Assembly (NCBI RefSeq): GCF_004339745.1
Contig: NZ_SMGP01000001.1
Location: 4,650,001 to 4,714,000 of the forward strand
Length of the DNA stretch: 64,000 bases
Source: Paraburkholderia sp. BL9I2N2
GTDB taxonomy: Bacteria > Pseudomonadota > Gammaproteobacteria > Burkholderiales > Burkholderiaceae
Direction: 5' to 3'
Made by a program: the position numbers and the translations under genes. Below the pieces are notes generated by a model, which saw only the letters and a list, made by a program, of their open reading frames with translations, did no database searches and had not been told where the DNA came from. This document shows, one piece after another, positions 51,937 to 60,352 of the stretch; positions within the stretch are counted from its first letter, which is position 1; each line of letters opens with the position of its first letter.

Positions 51937-52673
51937 GCGCTTGCGGCGGCCTCGTCGGCGAAGGGCGTGCCGTCGGCGTCGGGCACGAAGACGTAGCCTT
52001 TGCCGCGCACCGTCTGCACGTAGCAGGGATTCGACGGGTCGTCTTCGATCACGCGGCGCAGGCGCCAGATCGGCACGTCGAGGCTGCGGTCGCGGAAGGC
52101 GAGATTGTCGCGATGCACGAGATCGTGAATCAGCACGCGCGACAGCACCTTGTACGGATTGTTGACGAAGATCTTCAGGAGCGCGAACTCACTGTCGCGC
52201 AGCGCCAGCTTCGAGTTGTCGCGGCACAGCGAACGCGTGGCGAAGTCGAGTTCGAACGGGCCGAATCGGTACGGCTTGCGGGCTTCCGGCGCGCTCGTGG
52301 TGGACGGCCCGCGCCGGCGCAGCACCGTGTGGATGCGGGCCAGCAATTCGCGCGGATCGAACGGCTTGGTCAGGTAGTCGTCCGCGCCCAGCGAAAGCCC
52401 GACGATGCGGTCGGCCACGGTGCCGCGCGCCGTCACGAAGATCACCGGAATGTCGTCGCCGGCGGCGCGCAGCGCGGTGAGCGCGCGCAAGCCGTCGGTG
52501 TTCGGCATCATGATGTCGAGCACGACGACGGACGGCCGTTCGCGTTCGAGCCGGCGTTGGAGATGCGTGCCGTCGTGGAGCACGGACGCGTCGAAGCCGT
52601 TCGATTGCAGAAACTTGCAAAGTAGATCGCGTACGACCGGATCGTCGTCGACGATGAGGACCTGTGGATTCAT
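51933..52673 (-). CDS. OmpR-family response regulator
   Basis: A 246-residue regulator. The receiver has the acidic pocket DDD at 9-11, Asp53 (VLDIMMPN) and Lys in LTKPFDPREL; the winged-helix domain includes RSLDVPIWRLRRVIEDDP and the C-terminal YVQTVRGKGYVFVPDA. It is a close paralogue of the regulator at 55040-55768 (same length to the phosphorylation site, near-identical helix 3). A 10-bp repeat array 218 bp upstream may be its operator. Confidence 0.93.
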   Translation of the reverse strand: MNPQVLIVDDDPVVRDLLCKFLQSNGFDASVLHDGTHLQRRLERERPSVVVLDIMMPNTDGLRALTALRAAGDDIPVIFVTARGTVADRIVGLSLGADDYLTKPFDPRELLARIHTVLRRRGPSTTSAPEARKPYRFGPFELDFATRSLCRDNSKLALRDSEFALLKIFVNNPYKVLSRVLIHDLVHRDNLAFRDRSLDVPIWRLRRVIEDDPSNPCYVQTVRGKGYVFVPDADGTPFADEAAASA

Positions 52674-53092
52674 GGCGAAATTTTAGACTGGCGCGCGTGA
52701 CGCGCGGCCGACTGTTTTCTTACCAATGCTTACGGCATGCCGCGCCGCTTCGGGGGGCTCGCTTGTCAGGCCCGCCACGCAAGGCTCGCGGCATATTTCA
52801 GCGGCGCCATATCTGGCGATACGCGCAGTGGTGCTGAAGTCGTTTCGCATCGCCAACATCCCTCCGAAGAAAGAATTTGCGCGTATCTGCAACCGGTCGA
52901 AACAGGTCGCAACGGGTAGGAACAGGTCGTAAGAACCGGTGGAAAGCGCGCTTTCCTTCGTGCATCGGCACTGCGTGGTCGGCGAGATGATTCGTCGTGC
53001 AGTACGTTGCGCCGCATGCTGAAAACAGCCTAACGCCTTGGGCCCACGGCAAGCGGCGTGAAATCGAAACCTAGCGCCACGCGAGGCTCACC
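52674..53092. other. Regulatory gap between divergent regulator and small-protein genes
   Basis: This 419-bp stretch holds no supported gene. Short frames on both strands lack similarity. Its main feature is the 10-bp repeat array at 52891-52940. It must contain the promoter of the regulator/kinase operon and probably that of the + strand genes from 53093. Confidence 0.5.
52891..52940. repeat. Tandem 10-bp direct repeat array, probable regulator operator
   Basis: Four consecutive decamers share AAC-N-GGT-N-G: AACCGGTCGA, AACAGGTCGC, AACGGGTAGG, AACAGGTCGT, followed by AAGAACCGGT, which repeats the core out of register. The 10-bp period places each unit on one DNA face. OmpR/PhoB-type regulators bind direct half-sites at 10-11 bp spacing, and such a regulator gene reads away from the array. 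Confidence 0.65.
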
Positions 53093-53275
53093 ATGACCGT
53101 TCCAAGCAATCTCACTTCAACCCGCTTTTCTTCCTTGGCGCCGATGCCGCCGGCCGAAAGGCCCGCAGCCGCCAACAACTCGGGCGCCGCCGGGCAAGCC
53201 AAGGAGTCCGCCACCCAGCCGCAGCCGTCGCTGCCCGCCGGGCTCGTCGGGCACCACGTCAATACGACAGCCTGA
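53093..53275 (+). CDS. Small hypothetical protein, Ala/Pro-rich
   Basis: A 60-residue frame starting MTVPSNLTSTRFSSLAP and ending SLPAGLVGHHVNTTA. GAGG lies 8 bp before the ATG. No signal peptide, TM or known domain. It is probably real because three further + strand genes follow closely (15 bp, 3 bp, 86 bp gaps) and the codon pattern is typical, but I do not recognise it. Confidence 0.45.
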   Translation: MTVPSNLTSTRFSSLAPMPPAERPAAANNSGAAGQAKESATQPQPSLPAGLVGHHVNTTA

Positions 53276-53290
53276 CGTACCGAGGCCCAT

Positions 53291-53488
53291 GTGTCGACCC
53301 CGAGAATTCTTCACCGCTTCATGCGTGTCGTTGCGTGGTTGACGCTCGGCGCGGCGCTGCTGCCCCTGGGTGGCTGCGCCGTTGCCGCGCTGCCGTGCCG
53401 GCTGACTTCGGCCACGCTGAAAATCATCCCGGTCGTCGGCCATGCCGCGGCCTCGCCGTTCGACATGTGCTCATCCGCCATCGACTGA
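53291..53488 (+). CDS. Small lipoprotein (DUF6726-like)
   Basis: A 65-residue protein starting at GTG 53291 or at ATG 53321. An N-terminal hydrophobic signal ends in lipobox LGGC near residue 29, followed by AVAALPCRLTSATLKIIPVV and a C-terminal DMCSSAID. This Cys-containing pattern resembles small beta-proteobacterial lipoproteins grouped, as I recall, as DUF6726. Function unknown. It lies 15 bp after the previous small gene. Confidence 0.6.
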   Translation: MSTPRILHRFMRVVAWLTLGAALLPLGGCAVAALPCRLTSATLKIIPVVGHAAASPFDMCSSAID

Positions 53489-53491
53489 ATC

Positions 53492-54205
53492 ATGACACTC
53501 AAACGGATTGTCTGCGCGCTGGCGTTGCTGGGCGGCGTGCTGTCGTCGAGCGCCGAAGCGCAACCGCCCGCGCGCGACGCGAGTGCGGCGAGCACCGCGT
53601 CGAAAGAGCCTTCCGTCGATGCACGGCGGCGCCCGCAAGACGCGCCGTTCGCGTTTCGTGGCATCGCGCTCGGCATCACGCTCGACGAATTCCGCGCGGG
53701 CTCGAGCGTGCGGGCGACGCCGCTCGGCAGCGTGCCGGTCTGCGAGACGGACGTGCAGGCGGGCGCGCTCGGCATGCGGCTCAAGTCGCACGACAGTCTC
53801 ACGGTGGCATGCCGCTGGGCGCATCGCGCGGACAACGGCTGGGCGGTGTCGCAGGCGGTGGTCGATGGCGCACCTGCGTTAGAGCACGTGCTGCGCTTCG
53901 CGCGCGTGGACGGGCAAAGCGCGCTGCATCTGTACGAGATTTCTTTCGTGATCGACGAGATCACCGCCGAGGACTTGCGCGACGCGCTCGCGGACCACTA
54001 CGGGCCGCCGCGTCTCGCGACGCAGAACGTGTCGGCGTCCGGCGCGATGCCCACCTATGTCTGGGAAAACGCCGTGAGTTCGATCACGTTGTGCTTTCTG
54101 CCGGGCACGCGCAACGGCACGCTCACTTATCTGCTGAAGGGCTCGGACGCGTGGGTGAAGTCGGTCGTGCGGCAATGGCAGGCGAGCGGCGCGGAGGCGG
54201 GTTGA
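53492..54205 (+). CDS. Exported hypothetical protein
   Basis: A 237-residue protein with a signal peptide (residues 1-~23, ALALLGGVLSSSAEAQ). After a low-complexity linker, the mature domain begins FAFRGIALGITLDEF, a pattern seen in periplasmic proteins whose precise role is unknown, and contains Cys pairs (PVCETDV, VACRWAH, TLCFLPG). It starts 3 bp after the lipoprotein gene and its stop shares a base with an ATG that is in frame with flgH. I do not recognise a family with confidence. Confidence 0.75.
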   Translation: MTLKRIVCALALLGGVLSSSAEAQPPARDASAASTASKEPSVDARRRPQDAPFAFRGIALGITLDEFRAGSSVRATPLGSVPVCETDVQAGALGMRLKSHDSLTVACRWAHRADNGWAVSQAVVDGAPALEHVLRFARVDGQSALHLYEISFVIDEITAEDLRDALADHYGPPRLATQNVSASGAMPTYVWENAVSSITLCFLPGTRNGTLTYLLKGSDAWVKSVVRQWQASGAEAG

Positions 54206-54216
54206 TGCGCGGCACG

Positions 54217-54264
54217 AGTGTGGCCAATGAGTGGGCCAATGAGTGGGCCAATGAGTATGGCCAC
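54217..54264 (+). repeat. 12-bp tandem repeat upstream of flgH
   Basis: About four 12-bp units: AGTGTGGCCAAT, GAGTGGGCCAAT twice exactly, GAGTATGGCCAC. Because the unit is four codons, it keeps the frame and would encode (VANE)(WANE)(WANE)(YGHQ) if translation began at the ATG at 54205. It ends 27 bp before the flgH start. Confidence 0.85.
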
Positions 54265-54291
54265 CAGGCCCGTTTCGAACAAGGAGCATGC

Positions 54292-54963
54292 ATGACTGCG
54301 CTACGTCTGACTGTCGCGCTGGGCGCGGCGGCTTGCCTTGCGGCTTGCGCGAGCCACCAGCAAAACTCGATCGTCGATACGCCGATGGCGCCGCCGCTCG
54401 CCTCGGCGCCGCTGAACGTCAACACGCAAGGCGCGATCTATCAGGCGGGCACGCCGTTGCTGCTGTACGAAACGCCGCGCGCCCAGCATATCGGCGACGT
54501 GCTGACGATCCGTCTCGCGGAATCGTATAGCGGCAACAACAGCGCGACCGCGGCGGCGAGCCGTTCGAGCAGCATTACCGCCGACGCCGCCGACCAGTCC
54601 ACCAATGCCGCCGCGCGGCTCGCGCGCCTGTTCAACATCGGCTCGGCGAGCACTGAATACAAAGGGCAGGGCAATATCACCGACATCAGCGGCATGAGCG
54701 GCACGCTCGCCGTCACTGTGATCGGCACGATGTCGACCGGTAATCTCGTGGTGTCGGGCGAGAAGGTGATTGCGATGAGCGGCAACCGCGACCGGCTGCG
54801 CCTGTCGGGCATCGTCAATCCTAAGGATATCGAAGCGGGCAACTACGTGGCGTCGAGCAAGGTTGCGAACGCGCGCATCGAACAGGCGGGCGTGGGGATG
54901 GTGTCCGACTCCACGACGATGGGGTGGCTGCAGCGAATGTTCATGAGCGTGCTGACGTTCTGA
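54292..54963 (+). CDS. flgH: Flagellar L-ring protein FlgH, orphan copy
   Basis: A 223-residue lipoprotein with lipobox LAAC near residue 19 (AAACLAACASHQQ). The core matches FlgH: GAIYQAGTPLLLYETPRAQH, HIGDVLTIRLAESYSGNNSA and the C-terminal VRIEQ-like SKVANARIEQAGVGMVSD. FlgH forms the outer-membrane ring of the flagellar rod. No other flagellar gene is nearby; it follows three small exported-protein genes. AAGGAG precedes the ATG; an upstream in-frame ATG at 54205 would add 29 residues and hide the lipobox. Confidence 0.85.
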   Translation: MTALRLTVALGAAACLAACASHQQNSIVDTPMAPPLASAPLNVNTQGAIYQAGTPLLLYETPRAQHIGDVLTIRLAESYSGNNSATAAASRSSSITADAADQSTNAAARLARLFNIGSASTEYKGQGNITDISGMSGTLAVTVIGTMSTGNLVVSGEKVIAMSGNRDRLRLSGIVNPKDIEAGNYVASSKVANARIEQAGVGMVSDSTTMGWLQRMFMSVLTF

Positions 54964-55039
54964 GCCGGCGACGACGCGTTGGATACCTGAAACGCAAGAG
55001 ATGCATGAAGTGGGATGTTCGTCGCACTTCATGCACGCG

Positions 55040-55768
55040 TCAGGCGCTGCGTTCGGCCGCGCCGATTTCACCGTCCGGCACGAATACGTAGCCGCGTCCC
55101 CACACGGTTTGCACATAGCGCGGCTCGGACGGATCCACTTCGATTAGCCGGCGCAAACGCCAGATCGAGACGTCCAGGCTGCGGTTGCGATGCAGCTCGC
55201 TATTGCCGTGCAGTTTCTCCAGCAACTGCGCGCGCGTGAGCACGGTCATCGCGTGGCTGACGAATACCTTCAGCATGGCGAATTCGCTCGAGCGCAGCGT
55301 GATGCGCTCGCCATCGCGGCGTAATTCGCGCGCTGGGAAATTCACTTCAAAACGGCCGAAGCGGTACGGCGCGCGCTGCTCCGGCGCGCTCGGCGCAATA
55401 CCGCCGCGACGGCGCAGCACGGTGCGAATCCGCGCGACCAGTTCGCTCGGTTCGAAGGGCTTGCCGAGATAGTCGTCCGCGCCGAGTTCGAGGCCGATCA
55501 CGCGATCGATCGGATCGGAGCGCGCGGTCAGCAGAATCACGGGAATGTCGTCGCCGGCCACCCGCAAGGCGCGCAGCGCGCTGATGCCGTCGAGCTCCGG
55601 CATCATGATGTCGAGCACGATCAAGGCGGGACGCTCGTCCTGCAAGCGACGCTGCAGCGCCATGCCGTGCTCGAGCGTGTCAACTTTGAAGCCGCGCCCT
55701 TGCAGATAGCCGCTGACGAGCTCACGTACGACGGGGTCGTCGTCGACGACCAGAATGGATTGGTTCAT
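55040..55768 (-). CDS. OmpR-family response regulator, orphan paralogue
   Basis: A 242-residue regulator with Asp53 (VLDIMMPE), the pocket DDD at 9-11, Lys in LGKPFEPSEL and a winged helix containing RSLDVSIWRLRRLIEVDP and YVQTVWGRGYVFVPD. It resembles the regulator at 51933-52673 along its length, including MNxxxLxVDDDPVVR at the start, so the two arose by duplication. No kinase gene is adjacent. It may share the kinase at 50665 or use a distant one. Confidence 0.92.
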   Translation of the reverse strand: MNQSILVVDDDPVVRELVSGYLQGRGFKVDTLEHGMALQRRLQDERPALIVLDIMMPELDGISALRALRVAGDDIPVILLTARSDPIDRVIGLELGADDYLGKPFEPSELVARIRTVLRRRGGIAPSAPEQRAPYRFGRFEVNFPARELRRDGERITLRSSEFAMLKVFVSHAMTVLTRAQLLEKLHGNSELHRNRSLDVSIWRLRRLIEVDPSEPRYVQTVWGRGYVFVPDGEIGAAERSA

Positions 55769-55859
55769 TCAGGTCATCTTAGAGAACGGCGCGGGCGGAG
55801 CAAAGCGCGTAACGCTTTCGAATCCTTTCCCGTGTAAGAGAAAGCAAGAGCCCGCGTGC

Positions 55860-56501
55860 CTAGTTCGCCTGGGAGGTCTGAATGGTCTGCAGCGGCTGCC
55901 GCGCGAAGTCGGTTCGATCGACCACCATTCGCTCGATCAGGCCGTTGAGCTTGGTTGACGCCGAAGAGAAGCGATCGGTGTTCAGGCCGCCGGTCTGATA
56001 ACGGGCCGTGACGAGAATGCGGCCGTTCTGAATCAGCGTCAGGTCGATGATCGACAGATACTGGATCGTTTCGTCGCTGAACGAGCGGCGGCCATAATCG
56101 ATCGCGGCGTTGTAAACGAGGCGCGCTTCGCAGCCGGCGGGCGAGGTGCCCGGATTGTAGACGTCCGAACGAATCCCGCGCCGGTCAAGCGCGAGTTGCA
56201 GCGCCGGCACGAAATCGCCGACCGACACGTTCTGATTCACTTCGATGCAGACGTTACTCACCTCGGCCGGCCGGCCGTTGACGAAGGTCGGCGACGAATA
56301 GTTCGCGGCGATCGCGTAGCCCGCCTGAATCACGGAGCCGGTGGCATCGGCGGCCTGGATCAGCGTCCAGGCGCAGCCGTTCAGACCGACCGCCAGTGTG
56401 GCGGAAACGGCGAGCCACGCGCAGGGACGCCGCAACGTGACCCACGCGGCGCGCGAGGCTCGCGTGAAAGCATAAGCGTGCATGCTCGGCATGAAGGTCA
56501 T
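55860..56501 (-). CDS. Lipoprotein of unknown function
   Basis: About 213 residues from MTFMPSMHAYAF. A signal segment with lipobox GLNGC (ATLAVGLNGCAWTLIQAADA) is followed by a mature domain with VCIEVNQNVSVGDFVPALQLAL, GCEARLVYNAAIDY and GRILVTARYQTGG. I recall similar proteins named Sbal_3080-family lipoproteins, but function is unknown. ATGs at 56501, 56492 and 56483 are all possible starts, none with a strong ribosome-binding site. It follows the next gene by 79 bp on the same strand. Confidence 0.7.
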   Translation of the reverse strand: MTFMPSMHAYAFTRASRAAWVTLRRPCAWLAVSATLAVGLNGCAWTLIQAADATGSVIQAGYAIAANYSSPTFVNGRPAEVSNVCIEVNQNVSVGDFVPALQLALDRRGIRSDVYNPGTSPAGCEARLVYNAAIDYGRRSFSDETIQYLSIIDLTLIQNGRILVTARYQTGGLNTDRFSSASTKLNGLIERMVVDRTDFARQPLQTIQTSQAN

Positions 56502-56580
56502 GAGGCGGTGCCTGGTGGCGGTCAGTGGATGCGGTGAATCGCGGCGAATCACCGCGGATAGCTGCGCGCTGGATCGAGCG

Positions 56581-57051
56581 TCAGCGCGTGACGCGCAGGC
56601 GCAGTTCGTTTTGACCTTGCACGCTTGCCGTGACGCTGATGCGCCGCTCGGCGGTGGTGACGATGAAATGCTGGCGCGTCGGTGTGTTGACGTCGTGCAC
56701 GACGTTCGGGAAGCAGGCGGCGATATCAGCGCCGAACTCTTCAAGCGGATCGGTGACGACGCCGTCGGCTTGCCAGTGCGCGCGCCAGTGGCAATCGTAG
56801 GCGTGCGTGTTGGCGCGGCAGTCGTCGGCGCTCGACGTGCCCGGCAGTTGCGCGGCGGCTTGGGTTTGCAACTGCCGGAAATCGGCGGCGTCGACGATGT
56901 GCTTGAGCGCGGGGCAAACGTCGGCCGGCTTGTTGGCCGGATTTGCCTGAGTCGCCTGGGCTGCGTGCGCGGCGCTCGTGACGAGCAGCGCGGCGCCGAG
57001 AGCCAGCGCGAGACGCTGGGCCAAAGGATGGGAGCGGCGATCGAATGACAT
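56581..57051 (-). CDS. Exported hypothetical protein
   Basis: A 156-residue protein with signal peptide (LALALGAALLVTSAAHAAQA, residues ~14-33). The mature part has four cysteines (ADVCPALKHIVDAA, ADDCRANTHAYDCHWRA, IAACFPNVVHD) that could form disulfides. The start MSFDRRSHPL has GGAG-like CTCCGCCC complement upstream. It likely pairs with the lipoprotein downstream. No family recognised. Confidence 0.7.
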   Translation of the reverse strand: MSFDRRSHPLAQRLALALGAALLVTSAAHAAQATQANPANKPADVCPALKHIVDAADFRQLQTQAAAQLPGTSSADDCRANTHAYDCHWRAHWQADGVVTDPLEEFGADIAACFPNVVHDVNTPTRQHFIVTTAERRISVTASVQGQNELRLRVTR

Positions 57052-57276
57052 GGGCGGAGAATCCAGTAGCGATGAATGACGTGGGGCAGGACGTGGTACG
57101 GCCCGCACGACTATCGTCGCCGCTGGGGGGCATTTCCAAAGCGCGGAACAGCTTGCCCGCTTCGCAAATGCTTTCGAACTCTTCTCGCGTGTTTCGGGAT
57201 GTTGCGGGTATTGCCTGGGATCGCGAAGGGATGCGGCGGAGGACTTGTGGTTGGCGTAGCCTGACTCGCCAGTCAC

Positions 57277-58085
57277 TCAACCAAGCGTGAGACCACCGTC
57301 TACATGAATCACCTGGCCGGTGATATGACGCGCTTCGTCAGAGAGCAGGAACGCGATCAACGCGGCGACATCCGCCGGTTCGGCGACATGCCCGAGCGGC
57401 GTCGCTTCAGCAGCCCGAGTCCACACCGATGCATTATCGGCACTCGGCCCGCGATCTTTACGGGTATAGCCGGGCGCCACGCAATTGACCGTCACGCCGT
57501 GCGGTGCCAGTTCGGCGGCTGCGGTTTTCGCCAGCGACTCGAGCGCTGCTTTGGCGGCGGCCGTCGCGGCAAACGGCGCGTCCGCGCGATAGCGGTGCGC
57601 AACGAACGAACTGAGCGCGATCACGCGGCCGCGCTTCGAGGTTCAAGTGCGGGTGTCGCGCGTTTGACGAGCGCCGCGAAGGCGGCGGGCATCGCCGCAA
57701 AGGCTGCGCCGAGCGCGTCGGGATCGAGCGCATTCAGCGTTTGGCGCTGGGCGTGTCCCGCGTTGGCGACGACTTGATCGAGTGCGCCGAAGCTCGCCAG
57801 CGTTTGATGGACCACATGTTCCGCGGCCCCGCGTTCGGCGAGGTCGCCAAACACCGTCGCGCAGCGCGCGCCGTTCGCGCTGCAATCGACGGCGACTTGC
57901 GCAAGCCGTTCACGCGCGTCGTGATCGGCGCCGCGTGCGTGCAACATCAAGGCCGAGCGTGGCGCGGCGATGCGCCGGGCCAACGCCGCGCCGATGCCGG
58001 AACCCGCACCGGTGATCAGCACGACGCGTTCGAAACCGGCGCTGCCGGCGTCGTTCAGGTCACTCACGCGGCTCATGGTGGTCAT
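57277..58085 (-). pseudogene. Short-chain dehydrogenase/reductase, one-base frameshift
   Basis: The 5' part (58085 to ~57642) reads an SDR N-terminus, RVVLITGAGSGIGAALARRI and VVANAGHAQRQT, then ends early. The 3' part resumes in another frame with VIALSSFVAHRYRADAPF, lacking the canonical YxxxK tyrosine spacing but including AAKAALESLAKTAAAEL and HVDGGLTLG. One base is missing near 57641/57642: CTTGAACCTCGAAG where a G before CCT would restore LEASKRGRVIALSS. The start overlaps the stop of the ABC gene by four bases. Substrate unknown. Confidence 0.85.
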
Positions 58086-59833
58086 GCCGCGACCGCTTCA
58101 CCCGAGCGCTCGACTTCGAGCGTCTCGTCATGGAATGCAGCCAGCGACTCGCGATGCGCAACGCTGACAATCGCCGCCTTCGGCAGCCGCTCCGTGAACA
58201 GGCGATACAGACGCGCTTCGTTTTCCGCGTCGAGCGCGCTGGTCGCTTCGTCGAGGAACAGATAGTCCGGCTTGTGCAGCAGCACGCGCGCGGCGGCGAG
58301 GCGCTGTTGCTCGCCCGGCGAGAGAATGCGGGTCCAGTGTCCCGATTCCTGCAGACGGTCCGCGTATTCCGACAGATGGCACACGATGAGCGCTTCGCGG
58401 CATTCGTCGTCCGTGTAGGTGTCGACGGCGGACGGATAGGCGAGCGCGGCTTTGAGCGTGCCGATCGGCATGTAGCTCACCTGCGGGATGAACATCATGC
58501 GCGCGTTGACCGGGGCGTCGATCGAGCCGTCGCCGAACGGCCACAAGCCGGCGAGGGCGCGCATCAGCGTGCTCTTGCCCGAGCCCGACGGGCCGCGCAC
58601 CAGCCAGCGCGAGCCCGGCTGAATCGCGACATCGCGAATGCGCGACAACGGGTTGCCGTTGGGCAGGGCGAGCTTGAGGCCGTCGGTGGAGAGCTTGTCT
58701 TCGTCGACGAAATGCAGATTGATGCCGCCATGCGCGGTAGCCGGCGAGACCGATTCCTTCAGACGCGGCGCGTGCACGACCCGCTTGAATTCACGCAGCC
58801 GGTTCACCGTGGCGCGCCATTCGACCAACGTGCCGTAACTGTTGATGAACCACGAGAACGAATCGCTGACGGTGCCGAATGCGCTGGAGATCTGCATCAG
58901 CACGCCGAACGTGAAGGCGCCGGCGAAGTAGCGCGGCGCGGCGACCACCAGCGGGAAGATGATCGCGATCTGACCATAGAAGCTCAGCACGAACGTGAGC
59001 CGCTTGGTGTACTTCATCACCTGCCACCAGTTGTCGCGGATGCGGCCGAACAGCGAGTGCGCGTTCGTCTTCTCGGTGTCCATGCCGTTGTAGAAGGCGA
59101 TCTGTTCGGCGTTTTCACGCAGACGGATCAGGCCGAAACGGAAATCGGCCTCGACTTTCTGCGCCTGGTAGTTGATCGGCACGAGCGGATGGCCGACCTT
59201 CTGGATGATCAGCGAACCGACCACGGCGTAAAGCGCCGCGGCCCACACCATGTAGCCGGGAATCTCGATCGGCATGCCGCCGAGCGAAATGGTCAGCGCG
59301 CCGGCGAGCGACCACAGGATCGTGATGAACGATACCAGCGTGACGACGGTGGACAGCAGGTCGAGCGTCAGCGAAAGGGTGCTGGTGGCGAATGACTGCA
59401 GGTCGTCGCTGATCCGCTGGTCGGGGTTGTCGGCGAGGCGATCGCGTTCGATCCGGTAGAACGCGCTGTCCTTCAGCCACTCGTTCAGATAGCGCGTGGT
59501 CAGCCACTGGCGCCAGCGGAAGCCGAGCATCTGGCGCAGGTAGCGGCCGTACACCGCTAGGATGATGAAGCCGAACGCGAGCGCCGAGAACACCATCAGC
59601 AGATGCGGGAAGTCGTGCACGTTCTTGGTTTGCAGCGCGTTGTAGAAGTCGGCGCTCCAGCGGTTCAGGCGCACGTTGATCCACACCACGAGCAGATTCA
59701 TCACGATGATCGCGATGAGCAGGCCCCATGCCGTTTTTCGTTCTTCGGAAACCCAGTAGGGTTTGATCAGGCTCCAGGCGGAGACTTTTTCGTCCGGCGG
59801 CAGCACGGGGGTGGCAGAGGTATTCGGTGTCAT
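58082..59833 (-). CDS. SbmA/BacA-type ABC transporter (YddA-like), fused permease-ATPase
   Basis: A 583-residue half transporter. Six TMs in residues ~30-330 match the SbmA/BacA membrane domain (VWINVRLNRWSADFYNALQT). The ATPase has Walker A GPSGSGKSTLMRAL, signature LSPGEQQRLAAAR and Walker B DYLFLDEATSALD. Relatives include the vitamin B12/peptide transporter BacA of mycobacteria and YddA. The ATG at 59833 has AGGA 7 bp upstream. An SDR gene is cotranscribed downstream. Confidence 0.9.
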   Translation of the reverse strand: MTPNTSATPVLPPDEKVSAWSLIKPYWVSEERKTAWGLLIAIIVMNLLVVWINVRLNRWSADFYNALQTKNVHDFPHLLMVFSALAFGFIILAVYGRYLRQMLGFRWRQWLTTRYLNEWLKDSAFYRIERDRLADNPDQRISDDLQSFATSTLSLTLDLLSTVVTLVSFITILWSLAGALTISLGGMPIEIPGYMVWAAALYAVVGSLIIQKVGHPLVPINYQAQKVEADFRFGLIRLRENAEQIAFYNGMDTEKTNAHSLFGRIRDNWWQVMKYTKRLTFVLSFYGQIAIIFPLVVAAPRYFAGAFTFGVLMQISSAFGTVSDSFSWFINSYGTLVEWRATVNRLREFKRVVHAPRLKESVSPATAHGGINLHFVDEDKLSTDGLKLALPNGNPLSRIRDVAIQPGSRWLVRGPSGSGKSTLMRALAGLWPFGDGSIDAPVNARMMFIPQVSYMPIGTLKAALAYPSAVDTYTDDECREALIVCHLSEYADRLQESGHWTRILSPGEQQRLAAARVLLHKPDYLFLDEATSALDAENEARLYRLFTERLPKAAIVSVAHRESLAAFHDETLEVERSGEAVAA

Positions 59834-60221
59834 GAGCATCCTGAAGTAGTGCTGGCCCATTCGGGCTGACCCATCGGGGCAGGCCCGTCTGCGGGCTGCC
59901 CTGCGGCGGGTTTGCGGTACATGCCCGGGCGTCGTGCTCGACGAACGCACGCCTGGGTGAGCGTCAGATTCTGGCGTGAAGCCCTTAAGCGAAAATTAAT
60001 TTGCGCCGCGAGGCCCCGCGCCCGGTGCCGCTGCGAACATGGCGGGACGGCGTGCCGCCCGCGCCGCGTTCGTGCGGCATCCTGTGCTGGCATTGTGCCA
60101 GAGCGCCGCCTTCGGCCGTATTGATAACGTGAAAGATGGTGCCGGATCAAATCGCGCGCGACGCGGCCAGCCGCTGGTTTGCGGGCGCCGCGCCTTTTAT
60201 GGTCTAATGACCTTCGACGAA
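59834..60221. other. Intergenic region between the ABC exporter and the thi riboswitch
   Basis: This 388-bp gap separates divergent units. It contains an AT-rich AAATTAATTT near 59993 in an otherwise GC-rich stretch, possibly part of the exporter's control region, and the TTGCGG/TCTAAT promoter candidate at 60179-60208. I see no supported gene. Confidence 0.4.
60179..60208 (+). promoter_or_regulatory. Putative promoter of the thiamine operon
   Basis: TTGCGG (60179-60184, the same -35 as the rplC promoter) and TCTAAT (60203-60208) with an 18-bp spacer, ending 14 bp before the TPP aptamer. Confidence 0.5.
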
Positions 60222-60325
60222 AACAGGGGTGCTTCGCGCACAGGCGGCATGGTTTTCATGGCGCAGCGGCGAGGCTGAGAGACACCCTTTGCACCCGATC
60301 CGGGTAATACCGGCGCGGGAAGTTT
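60222..60325 (+). promoter_or_regulatory. TPP riboswitch (THI element)
   Basis: The conserved thi-box core is present in order: ACAGGGGTGC (60224-60232), GGCTGAGA (60273-60280), ACACCC, then GATCCGGGTAATACCGGCG (60297-60315) and CGGGAA. These are the pyrimidine- and pyrophosphate-sensing arms of the aptamer. It precedes thiazole synthesis genes, as expected for repression by thiamine pyrophosphate. Confidence 0.95.
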
Positions 60326-60352
60326 CCGGAAGCAGCCAGTCTTCCATTCCCC

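Noticed and set aside
52891..52940. CRISPR-like interpretation of the 10-bp repeats
   Set aside because: Units are contiguous decamers without spacers and no cas genes are near.
54205..54291. Longer FlgH starting at ATG 54205
   Set aside because: It would bury the lipobox 48 residues in, and AAGGAG is correctly placed for the ATG at 54292; kept only as a possible minor form.
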